Shown here: positions 26,905-39,200 of the stretch, piece by piece
Position numbering within the stretch: the stretch's first letter is position 1
How the letters are laid out: every line of letters begins with the position of its first letter
From: Dissophora ornata
Lineage: Eukaryota > Mortierellomycota > Mortierellomycetes > Mortierellales > Mortierellaceae
Length of the DNA: 50,867 bases
Direction: 5' to 3'
Assembly (NCBI GenBank): GCA_025201705.1
Contig: MU616709.1
Location: forward strand, 1-50,867
Program-made: the position numbers and the translations under genes
Notes under the pieces: generated by a model
Databases searched by the model: none
Seen by the model: the letters and a program-made list of their open reading frames with translations, nothing else
What the model was told of the DNA's origin: nothing

Positions 26905-29900
26905 TTACCAGAAGGCACACCATCCAATCCAGCATTGACACAAGTTCTCATAAGAGGAGGCTTGCTGGATCAATTTCTCAACCTGGGACGGTACGTCGAG
27001 AGGACGATCGGGCTTGAAGTCCCTGCCAGTCAACTTGTTAGTGACACGGTTGATAATAGACACAGCACGCTGGTTCAGCTGCTCGGGCTGGTTTTCCACT
27101 GCAAACGACAGAAGCAAGGGGATAAGTCAGTCAGGTGCGAAAAATATTCAAGGCAGAGAAGAAAGAAACAAGGGGGTGGGAATGTCTTACTCTGTATGTT
27201 ATCCCGGACGAGTTCGCGCTCACTGGGCAAAGCCCTTCTCATGTTGCGAGCTTGCTCATCCATCGTAGACTCGCCTGTGCCGTTTGGCTGGTTACCACCC
27301 TGTCCATCTCCCATTGCTATTGGGAATAAAGAAGGAACAATGTTGAGCATCCGCGATCTCCATGATCTCTGTATTTCTGCCGAAGAGTGTCATGTAGATT
27401 TGATGGCCAAAAACTTACGCTGGCGAGGACTTGTGGTTAAGATTCTCCAGTTGATCAAGGGATCGTAAACGAAGGCTTCCAATACGGCCATCAAACTCTC
27501 TTTGTTCTCACGAAGGACGCGCATGACATTCTCGCAAGTATTCCTGAAGTTGCCCTCAATACCGCTGACTTCCATGGCATTTGTTAACATTCGCGTCAGA
27601 CGGAACGGAATCTGTTCTGGGAATTTCTCGCGGTGCATGGCAACCTAGTAAGACAACAGTTAAAGTTGACGAGTCGTCAACATCGCACACCCCCATCTAC
27701 TGCACCATAGATGAACAAAACATAAACAATGCAGAGGAAAACAGCAAGCTTACCTCGAAACAGTCTCCGAAATCAATATGCACAATCTTGCCCGAGTTCC
27801 TGTCCAGCATAAGATTCGAAGGATGTCTATCGCCCAATCCCAAGATATAGCCGACCATCGACATCACCGCCAGCGATCTCGTATAATTCGTCCTCCGGTC
27901 CAGCCACGCCTCCGAGTTTCTACTCTTGAGCCACAACACCTTGTACAGATCTTGACCTCCCGTATTGTTCAGCGCATACTCAAACACTTCAACTTTCTGC
28001 ATCAACGTCAAGTTATCGTAATCAGGCGCCATCTGCAACATGATTCGGTGCTCGAGATTCAGCAAGATCTTGCGGCTCTCACGGTAATCTCTGATCAAAG
28101 TATGAAGCGTATCCGTATCGGGCAGCCAACCGATCAGGCCCGAATTAGGCGATAAGGGAATGACAGGGTAGCGCTGGATGCCTAGGTAACGCTTGAAGGT
28201 TTCGGGATCAATCGAAAGGAGTGTGTTGACGAGCCCGAACAACTGCATAACGCGCTCGTCCTGTCGCAGATCCTCGTGACCCTTCAGCAGGTATTGGTAA
28301 TCGCGTCCATCGCTTCCCTTAACCGTCAAACGACGAGGGCGTTGCTTAGAGGTCATGACTGTAAGAGTGGGCACGAACGACGAGATCGTGACAATGGGCT
28401 CGCCACTCTTGTAGGTTCCTGGAATAGCGAGTTCCAGGTCCCGAGCACCCTCCAGCTGGGGTGAGACATAGGGCAGGTCTAAGGTGCTGAGTTGAGGAAG
28501 CTGTTTGGCGATGCGTCGGAAGACCTGGTAGTAGATATCCCAGGCCTGGTTGAGATCGTTGATATCCTGGGTCTGGCCGTAACGGATACAACATTCCTGA
28601 GCCTCCTTCAGATCTCGACCGAATGCTTGATTGAACGAAATCTCACGCATGGTCTCTGGGCCCTATTTTCACACATCGTTAGCGCAGTTCATTCTCAACA
28701 ATATAAAACCATGGTCACAACACACACAGAAGAAGACTTACTCGTTGCAACATCATATGCAGTGGCTCCAGCTGTGCCAGCATCCCGTTAATGTTACGGT
28801 CTCCGAAATAAAGTCGCGAAGCCTCCTCTAGACCCTCATGCCACATCTCATGCCAGAGAATCGCGACACGAATCAGTTCCTGACTGACCAACAGTGCCTG
28901 CTCGACCAGCAGGGGGCTATGCAACCTCATCTTCTCCATAATCGCCAACGCTGCATTCTTCCGCAACACGCTTGGCGACTTTGAAGCCACTGTCAAAGAA
29001 TACACGAGTGCCTGAGGATGTTCCTTTCCTACGTCCGCCAAAAGTTGGTGGATCAGCCTATGGACATTGGGACTGGGTGCATGAATACGGGCGATCAGCT
29101 GTGGAATGACCTGGAGCCAAGTGTCGATGCTGACTGTCGAGAATCCATCACTGAGGGCAGCACTGATATCAGCACGGTGGCCAAACTTGAACCATAGTGT
29201 GAGCAAACGCAAAGTATCCTGGAGTGAATTTCCATGAGAGAGAGCGATGGACTTGAAAAAGCCCATAACTGAGGGGATGACGTATTGGAGACAGGGGTCG
29301 CGTCCAGCGTGGTTGGGAGGCGGGTTCTTTTCATAGAAAGTGATGACTTCAAAGTTGGCTAAAGCCCAGGTGTGCCAGGCTTTGTACCAGTCCTTGTCCA
29401 GGTGAGTTGCATACAGATATGGCGTCAATATGTCCTCGATAGAGTCCTGACGGTCAGAAGAAGCAAAAAAAAATAAGCGTTAGTCGACAGGAGCCACGAA
29501 GCAGATATTCTTCGAAACGGTGAGCAAAGACTGTCAGCGCTTACATGCGTCCATCCATCCTGGAGGGCAAACTGCCATTCTCCCTGCTTGAGGTAGCAGC
29601 GAGCAAGCAGTCTGGAGTAGTCAATCACGTTTCCATTCAGCTGATTGGCGCCGGTCATGGCGATACCCACATCTTCGACCGTTCCCAGTCCAAGATCCGA
29701 AGCCAAGCGCTCTGTGAACTGACGTAAGCAATCCAACGTCTGTTCCCGAACACCGGTCGCCCACATATATTTGAGCTTGGCATATACGATCTGGGGCGGC
29801 GTGACCTGTGTCATGGCCGTGAAGCTCATATCCGCAGTTTCAGGTCCCATCAACGTGCTCATCGTGTTTTCTGCCAGCTTCAGTCGTCCGTTCTTGCGAC

Positions 29901-32900
29901 ACAGGTTCATAAACTTAATACGCATTTCCATGTCCTGTGCAGGTGAGATTACAATCGCATGGACCTTGATCAACTTTTGCCACACCTCCACGTTCCGCTG
30001 ACAGCCCTTCAGACGCTTCATCCATGTCCGCCGGATGGTCGCCTGGCGGTCGGGTTGATCTTGATATTGCTTATAGGTGATAATCTCCTCCAACTCAGCC
30101 ATCATCTGCACACGAACCACGGTCCCGTATGCACGGTTGTAACTCTCGCCTACCAAAGCAGTCAATTCCGTGTCTAGCATATTGCGTGTCTTATCGATAT
30201 ACTTCTCGGCATCTTGGAATTGGTTCCGATGCAGGGCCAGGATGGCTCTAAAGAAAGCCCTGTCAGAATTATCCTGCATGGCAGAAATGTACTCGTCCAA
30301 AAGCTCCCATTGGCCCAGACCCCACGCAGCAGAAGCTGCATAAGAAGCCATCCTGCGGCGGATGTTAGATGGGGCATTACCCCATGTGGATTGCGCCAGC
30401 GAAGAAAGTGCATCCCACTCTCCCAGAGCATGCAAACATCCCATACGCTGAATCGTCAGCATCAAATCATTGGGGTTCTCAACTTGTTTGCGCTCGTATG
30501 CTGCAAGAGCGTCCTCCCATCGCTGCAAACGCTCGTACCAAGCTTCCTTGAGCTCAAAATCGTGGTGCAACTGCGCGTGAGTCAGGATACCTGCTGCAGC
30601 ATCGGGCTGCTGGAGATTGTTGTTGATGCCGATTAGCTCCTCGATGGCGTTGGTCGATGGCTCCGTAATGAACTCGAGCTCTTTGTAGTGTAGGGCCTTG
30701 GCAAAGGCATGACTCTTGGCGGCATACTCGCTCAATGTACGGATGTCGATCGGAAGGGGCTTGTCGTCGTGCTCCATGAACTCGGCGAGGTTGAGCAGGG
30801 TTTGAATGATCTCTGGCGAAATGTTGGGAGCGGTCAGAGCTGTCACCAACGCCTTTGCCAACTCTTCTCGGTATGGATCCATAAGTTCGCTCCAGCATGA
30901 CACAAATGCGGCATTGAAGAGCTCTCTGGCTAGAGGATGGTAAGAATTCGCCATATCCGCGCACGCCCTGAGAGCGTGCGATGGTGTCTCCTTGAGCATC
31001 TCTAAACACAATCGTCGAATCCAATCTGCCCAATCATCTTTAGTCGAACGTGGCTGGGTATCCCACGCCTTGCGCAACGAGGCTTGGTTGACAGGAAGCT
31101 TGGGGGTACCGGATTCAGCCTGTGGGACATCCGCCATGATCACATATCGATTATCGCCCAAGCCTGGCAGGTCTGAAGGAAGCGGCTCGCGTTTCAGCAG
31201 CTTCGACACCAAGTGATCGTAATTCACATGGCTGATTTTGGCCCGGATCAAGACCTGTTCTCGCCAATGTGTCTCTCATGGTTAGATTCCACAGTCTGCG
31301 CTATTCATAAAAACATTGCCAAGTGCAAAAAATTGACAAAAACACTGACCTTCTTGATCATCGGGATGAAATTCACGTAATCTTGTCCCAACTGGAGCAC
31401 CAACGAGCACAACGCATCCATAGTGGGCATCTTCAATTCCGGACCAGGCAACGCCAAGATCCTCGCAAACGGGTGAATAATTCTCGATGCATAATCCGAG
31501 AAATTGACCTTCTTTGCCAACGTCCCGATCGTACTGATTGCATTTCTCCTCAAGTTCATGGACGCGTCTGGCTTCTCGAACGTCTTGACCAGCACTGGAA
31601 TCACCAGATGCATATATTCCTCAATGTTCGATCCAAATTTCACAAACGCAGACAACACACGAATTGCGGCTTCGTGTCGCTCTGTCAGGTCTGTATCAAA
31701 GACAGCGAGGAAGGACTGTAAGAGGTTGGGTAGGTAAGCTTTGAACTCCCCATCAAGGGCAACGGCGATGCTTTCAACGAGCCCAATGATGCGTTCTTGA
31801 AGGCGGGTGTGATTCCAATTATCTTTGACGAGTTGTAGAAGATCGGGGAGATAGGGGCGAATATGCAGCTTGACGATCAAAACCAGGAAACCCATTTTTT
31901 CAAAATAGAAATCAAGATTGAGCAGTGGTCCTGACTGCATAATGCTCAAGTATACGGGCATGATCTACATGGAGTCGACATGTAAGTCGTCAATATCTCT
32001 GTCGTTATTACTTTTAATAAGAAATCAACCCTGGGTTCAACGCTTACCTGAGGCAAGAATGGGACCATCTTGAGCTGTAGAGCCTGGAAGATATTGATGA
32101 TAGCTTGCGTGGCAGGCTGGTATTGCTGACTTAATGAAGGATCCTTCAAAATTTTAAGCAATGCGTTGATAACGACAGTGGGATAGTAATCTTCCGACGA
32201 GGGTCCAAGTCCTGCCATCAGAAGGGACACATCTGTACTCTGAGATTTGTCTGCTTGGTTATCGTCTACAGATTCGATGACCATTTGCTGGTAGGCACAA
32301 ACAAGTACAAGAAAATGTTAAATAGGAGTTGAAGACTGTAAGTTGTAGCATCCAAATCAGCTGTGAGCGGCATATGTACCTTGTGGCGATATGGATCGAG
32401 AGCACCGAGGATTCCGAGCAGTTTAATCGTCTCCTTGCGAATGCTGGCAGACTGCTCTGTCTTCAGGATCGTCATCAAAGTATCCAGAAGACCCGGGTAC
32501 TTGATATATGGATCAATGACATATCCTGTATTACTGGCAAGCTGTCCAAGGGTCTTCAGTGCAGCGCTGCGTTTTGTTGGCGAACTCTGGTCCTGCAGTG
32601 TATCAATAATCAACGGCATAAGTTGATCCATGAACGGCAAAAGGTCTTCACCACCGACCCGCGCTAGCTCTCCCAATGCCGCCAAAATACTCGACACGAC
32701 TCCTGCACTTTGATCCTTGGCCTTGGGCAACAACACCTTAAGGATTGACTCAACGTAAGGCTTGACAAGACGTTGCGATGCAATCACTAGCAGAGCCAAC
32801 AACCGCGCGCTCTCCTCCTTGTTACGGCTCACACCAGAATACTCAATCTCCGTCAAGAGCTGGATCAGCGTCTTCCGGAGCGAGGGCATGACGTAGGCCG

Positions 32901-35794
32901 GATTGTACATCGAAAGGCGGCCGATTGTCGTGATGGCATACTCCCTGATCGCAAACACCTCATCGTTCAATGCAATAAACAGCGAGCGCACGTTTTCTGC
33001 TTGAGCAAGGTGTCGGTCAAATTTGTCGTTCAGCGAGGCCATAACAGTCTGTCGGATAATCGGGTCCGGGTCTGCGATACCGACTGTCAACAATTTTTCC
33101 AGAACTTCGCCTACGACCTGAACTGCATGTGCACTGGTCTGGAAGCAAATTGGGTCTCGGACAAAGAGCTGGCAGCAGGTCTGGGCAGCGGAGCGTCGGA
33201 TATCGGGATTGTCGTCTTCCAAGTAGGGGATGCAACAGTCTCGAACAAACTCATTCAAGACATGTCCCTGAAAGTTGAAGGTCCCGAGAGTATTGAGTGC
33301 GAGGATGATCTGGTCGATGTCCTTGGGCTCTGCGGAGAGCATGTCGCGTCGGATGGGCGAGTTTGTTATTCCTGTCCGTGCTGTACTTGGTGCACCGAGA
33401 GGTTTGTACATTTGTCCGCTCAGAATCATCGAGAGCATGTTAAGAAGTCGCTCTACCGGCGCGACAAAAAAAATAAAACAGTTTATAAATAAAGGAGAGG
33501 GAGAAAAGAGTTAAATTCTATGCTGTTTGAAAGAAATGATAGCGATCGAACATCATCCATGCATGGTAAAAAAAATGACCGCATACCTTGAATCATAGGC
33601 AGTAGCGGGGGTATACAGTTAGAGAGTTCTGTCAACGACTGGCGGAGTGGCTCACTGAGTCCAGTGGCAAACATCAGGTCGGGCAGGTCTTGCATATGCT
33701 TAGTGAGCGCCTGCCCAACTGCATTCGCCAACATGCTGATGCAGCTAAATATTGGTGTATCCGTCTGGATCCGGTTTTTACTAGCATGGGATGTGGAGTT
33801 TGATAGGGTTAGTGGCAGCTTTTCTTATTCCAGTCCCTATCGATTTGCCGCTTGCTTTTTCTTACGCACTCACCTCTTGGGCCTGAGTCCATCCTTTATG
33901 CAATTCAAAATCTCATCCAGAAAGTCACCCATATCTGCGCCGGCAACAAGAGCGATTTTTCCGATGGCGATAAACGCGTTTGATCGGTCCTTCTCCTTCA
34001 ACAATGACCGCTCTCTGTCCTTACGGAGCTGGCTGAGAATGTGTGCCATGGACTTATGAAGATGGAGCCTGGCAAACTCCTGTGGGTTGTATGCCGCCAG
34101 ATCAGGTATCAGCGAGATTACTGCCCTGCGTACAAGTCCGTCGCGGTGATCTCTGTACTGGAAGACGGTATCACAGGTGCTACCATATCGCTCGTGCATG
34201 AACTAAAGGATACGACGTTCAAATGTGACATCATGTTAACCATTTTTCTTTCTTTACACAACCTCTTCAAGGCGATACCACAACATATAGGAGTGCTACC
34301 CACCATTCCAGCATGGAGCAACAGTTCGCGGAAGATCAAAAGGGATCCATGAATAGTCTCCGTTGTAGCCATTCGTAAACCGCGTAGTGCCTCTTCGTTA
34401 ATCCTGCTGTACCAGCCGGCTTTGCTCGGACTGTCACGATCAGCGACAATAATCAACACGGCACTCAGAGCATCTGCTGCTGCGATTCGAATGTTTTGCT
34501 AATGAGAAGAAAATGAGGCGATCTTAGTCCATGTAATATGCTCTTTGGCCTCACCACTCAAGTTATGAAATGGCCATCATACATTTGGATCCCTGAATGC
34601 GACCCAGATATTATCGAGAATAGAGTTGACAGAAGGGTACACAATAACATCCGCGTGTCGGACTAGCTCTGTGAGGACTAGCACACTGGCATGTCGTCTG
34701 GCTTCCTGTCGATCTCCTGGTTGTGTGAATTGAAGACGCGTATTAGAACTAGAGAACAGAGGAAGCTGCTGCTCGATTTGATTGGCAGCAATTGTATAAT
34801 CAAGGCGTGTGTATATTCCGTACCCGTAAGCCATTCGATAGCTCTCTTCAGCTCAAACTCCACGAACTCCGTCGTATATGTCCCTCCTTGTTGTGCCAGT
34901 TTTCCTATTCATTCAAATAGCGATACGCAAATGTGAGATGTGACATTCGACATTCATTGTCCCAAGGACTTCCTTTTGGCAAAGCCCACGTGTATATCTC
35001 CCGGCGACCGCATACCTAGTGCCTTTGCCGCAAACGTCATAGTTTTGACATCTGCTGGGAATAGCTGTCGCAGATAATTAGCAAACCGAGTTTCCTGTGT
35101 CGTGTTCTCCTCGCCCTCAATTCCGATCAGTTTGTCTAGATCATGAAAGACACCGTGATAAGTCGGGGTACAGGAGGCGTCAGTGTCAAAAAAATTCCAG
35201 CACGACATGAATCGATAAAAAGAACGATTTGATCAACGTGAATGTGCGCTATATTTACCGATGATCATGACACCGCACAGTTTGTCATTGTTGTCGACGC
35301 TCTGCACAAGTGCCCAGATGATGCTATTGACTTCGCCATAGAATCTCTTCAAGTCCTCTCCTGACAACTCTCTCGACATGACAGTGACCTATGTCGTTTC
35401 AGTCCAATTGTACGATAAGCAACAAAAAATATCGACGCCCAACAGCAACAGCATCCCATCTCTGAAAGCCTGACGATAACAAAGCAAACGGAAGCAGAAA
35501 AATAAGGCTTACATATTCCTTCAGCGCCTGGGCTGACAGTGATCTGACTTCTTCATTCCTACTGGATTTGCATCCACAAGGATGCATTGGGAAAAGATGT
35601 CGCGATAGGGGAGAAGAGGGGATGATATACACATGTCAGCTTTCGTATTTTCAAGTTGGAGCAAAATATCTTTCACGGCGCTTGCTTGATTCTCTTTGCC
35701 GGAAATATTGTCAAGAGGAAGCAACTCACTTTGACTTGAGGTCATTCGCTAGCTTGGTGAGGGTGTCTGGGGGTGGTACCGTCGCCATGGACAT
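26905..35794 (-). CDS. TOR: Target of rapamycin (TOR) phosphatidylinositol kinase-related kinase, 2351 aa, 18 exons
   Basis: Exons (5' to 3'): 35794-35730, 35558-35513, 35388-35259, 35135-35016, 34904-34824, 34716-34583, 34498-34304, 34202-33874, 33744-33587, 33452-32380, 32287-32048, 31964-31350, 31254-29545, 29446-28742, 28662-27754, 27644-27419, 27316-27191, 27098-26905. The summed length is divisible by three and gives 2351 residues, close to the usual TOR length. HEAT repeats fill the first half, a FAT region follows in exon 13, then the FRB domain (about 1820-1915, with EASRLYFG and AWDIYYQVF), the kinase domain with GDRHPSN (2144-2150) and HIDFGDCFE, and the FATC end with [17 protein letters not shown] is the catalytic core of TORC1/TORC2, coupling nutrients to growth. 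Ser at about 1842 and the FRB aromatics are intact, predicting FKBP12-rapamycin binding. Only one TOR is in this window. It is divergent from SEN1. Confidence 0.97.
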
Positions 35795-36292
35795 TTAACA
35801 AGGCCAACGACCCACGGATGGCTACAGGTTTGGGGTATGTGTGTGGTGTGTGGGAAGTGCGAAGTGTGATGTGCAGGTTGGCGATGCGTTAATATTTTTC
35901 CTCCGGGGCCGACGTAGTGACGTAGTGAATGTCCTGGCTGTGAGCTATGCTTCCGATGGAGATGAGGGGTAAGCTCTGAAGACGGAGGAACTTTGGACAG
36001 AAGTGAAGCAGCTGGGCAATCGTGGTATTCGTTCTACAAAGGGGGAGTGTGAGAGCAACGCGGGCGTGTTGAGGAGTCCTGCAATTGAAGGACGTTGCAC
36101 TTGCGATTGCTGAATCTTCCATGTTCTCCCTGCAGCTGAAAGACAAGCAGTCCGTCGCAACAATCAACCGCGCAAAAGCAAAAAATGGTGGCGTGCAATT
36201 TTGTGCAGGGCGTTCTTTCATGCTTTTGTTTGTTCTCCTCATTCCCATCGTGCCGCCACTCTGTGAATGGCATGACCACCCTCTGATCAAAT
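35795..36292. promoter_or_regulatory. Shared divergent promoter region of TOR and SEN1
   Basis: 498 bp separate the TOR and SEN1 start codons. Overlapping open frames (for example 35889-36506 minus) extend into SEN1 and have no domain, so they are taken as chance. No TATA box was assigned. A bidirectional promoter is inferred from the spacing. Confidence 0.6.
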
Positions 36293-39200
36293 ATGCTTCG
36301 CGATGACCCTTCACTGAACACCCTCGAACACACCGCCACTGGTGCTCTCGTGAATACCTCGCACCCACTTTACCATAACGACCCTTCCTCACAACTAATA
36401 TCAGAACTCCAGGGCCTCGTCGAAAAACAGAACCAGCCCGACGCCCCTCCAGAAGCATTCCATGAGCTCCTGTCCGAATCCTTGGCACACGTTCTCCAGG
36501 AGCCAAACCTGCACTGGTGGTGCCATGCCGACCTCAGACCCATATCAATTGAACTCCTACACATTTTCTCCCTGGACGAGAACGACTCTCTCCAGCGATT
36601 CAAAGACATCATGGAGAACGTGCTCGCCGCTTGTCTGGACTGCACAGAATCATACCAGCAAGACCGAAGAGTCTACCTCTCAAGGTACAGCCTGTGCACG
36701 AAGATTAATCGAACCCAAAACGGCAAACATTACCACAGTCATTATGCAAGTTGTAACACCAATCAATCTTCTAGACTTCTGAAACAACACGATGAGGACG
36801 TTGTCACCGTCTTCTTTCACTCCCTCCTTGATTGGGATTGCGCGCGGCTCGAGAAACGGATGCAGGCTTTGCTGGATGCCCCACCCACAGCAGAGACCCA
36901 GAAAATGAAAAGGATAGGCGTCTGTGAAATATTAATCGACCCATCCTTACTGCTGCTGCCCAAGTACTCTGGACGGATCTCGGCACCACTGACAAAACTG
37001 CTCAACCAAATGCTGACAGTCAAGAAAATGAAGATCCTCTCCGTTCTTCCAGGATTGTGGCTGCTCATGGTGCACCAAGATCCAGTCATCCAAACCTGGG
37101 CTGTTCACACGAGTCATCTTGCTGCAGCTCAAGACTCATTGGTCCCTGAGAGATGGATCGGCTGGGAGCAGTTCTCGGCGGTCTGGAGGATGGCCTTGGA
37201 TATGGCAAACGGATTGCAGATCATGTCCGACAAGACTAGCATGCCGCTGACGAGCGACCCTGTTCGTATATGGAGGGCGATTCGCACTATGCTATCCACC
37301 ATGGGCCGCGATGCGATACGGCTCGCACTCAAGAGCGATCTGAACACGTGGAAGGCAATTCATAATCAGCTATTAAAGTTGATCCGGGACCCTGGGACAC
37401 AGTCTGCCATATTTGTTGAGGCATGCCGTATTACGTTCTATTTACTCGGGAATTTGAAACAGGAGTTTTGGATGGTCGACGGATGCCCAATGCAGAATCT
37501 GGGCGAGGCGATGGAAATCCTGCGCTCCGTATTTCAGCACCGAGGAACGCAGGAGTACATATTGGCACTCGCCACCAAAGACCGAACCAACAAGGATGTC
37601 CCATCGGCCCAGGCTCTCTTGCGTGCCTATGCTGAATATACCACCTGGATATCCCACTTTATCAACTCGCTATCCAGTACATTTGAGTTATCGAAAGTCC
37701 TGGCATCGACGGCAAGCAATCTTCTGGAAATTGTTAGCAAACGCATCGCTTCCAGAATAACACCTTCAGAAGCAGCACAAGTCATGGATCAAGATCCGAA
37801 AAGCATTTATCTGGAATACGACCTCGAGATTCTTAACATTGTTTTCCAGCTGTTCGCTGAGAAGCCTAGCGACTCGCTATTAGCCGCCGTGGCCGGGATG
37901 TTGTCGGAGCATTGGCCATGGTTGACACCGATTTGCGTGCTTGGACCAGGAATATTAGAGCAATTGAGATTGGAATCCGACCCTCCTCAGCGTGTCTATG
38001 GACTGGCGACTCGAGCTTCAGCCTCCGGTAGAAAGATTACGCTCGCACTACAGGAGCGGGAGACAGAGATTATGTGGCGCAATTACACCGTTGGCACTGA
38101 AACGGCTAAGGCTGAAGTGGTCGGTACACTTGAGACAGCAAATCCGCTCATTTGGTTACGCCTGGCACAAACGACGACTATTATCAGTAAGTCCGGTATC
38201 CGAGATCAACTCAGCTCCGAGAAGCAGGAGCAGCTGATGGAATGGCAAATATGCATGGTGGAGCAGCTTTCAAAACTGGCGCTTCTACCAAAGCTAGAGA
38301 CCAAATCGCATTTTAGTCAAGACGCGCTACATATGTGTAGCTCCTTTAACGACGATCTGGATGTTGTATTCCGGGCGAGCTCAATCCTACTCCAAGGCTT
38401 TGCAGGGCAGGGAGAGGCGTGGCTCAAGAGACTTACTGACGATGAGAGCAGGCGGTTTTTAGTCAAACTTCTGAAGCTTTGGTGCAGTCCTGACCCCGAG
38501 ACGAGGACCCAGGCGTTGTTCATCATGCGCTCTGCATGGCAAGAGGTGACAAGGCCGTCTTGCTTACGGCTCGCATTCCGGACTGGAGGTGAGAAGAGCA
38601 TTGAAGAGCTTGATAGCATCTTGGCGGATTTCCGCAATCGAGGCAGCCCTGGAGGTGCGACCCCGCCGGTACTATTTGAGCTTTTGTTGGACTCTGTCAC
38701 AACTCTCTTCCTCAATAACCCAATTGATGGTGAAGGAGGTCTCTATCTCCAAATCTTTCTGGATCTCGCCTCGTCGCAGGACGTTGCACGACATCTCTCT
38801 CTGATCAAGAAATTGTGGAATTCGATTTGGCTCTCGGTCAAAGCTGCCTTTGTTGCAGGAAGGACTACGTGGGCCGATCGGCAGGATCGCGGGGAGACTA
38901 TTAGGACCATGAAAATCGTAGCCAATGTGGGCCTATTAGTCATCGGCAAGATTCGGTATTTTGAACGTCTGTTGGAGTTTGAGAAACAAGACTTGGATAC
39001 CGATGTTCAAGATCAAGATATCGCAGATGGCTACGACGAGCCCAGATCATCTACTAAAAAGGAGACCATGCCCTTAAATGCTATGAAGGATGCGTTGCCG
39101 CGCATAGCGGACTGGACGTATGCCCAAGATACCACGCTGTGCACCTCAGCCATCGAATTGGTTTGCGCGGTTTTGGATTTGTTAGCGGATCATGACAACG

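Noticed and set aside
35889..36506. 205-codon minus-strand open frame in the TOR-SEN1 promoter region
   Set aside because: It extends antisense into SEN1, is Arg/Cys-rich and shows no domain.
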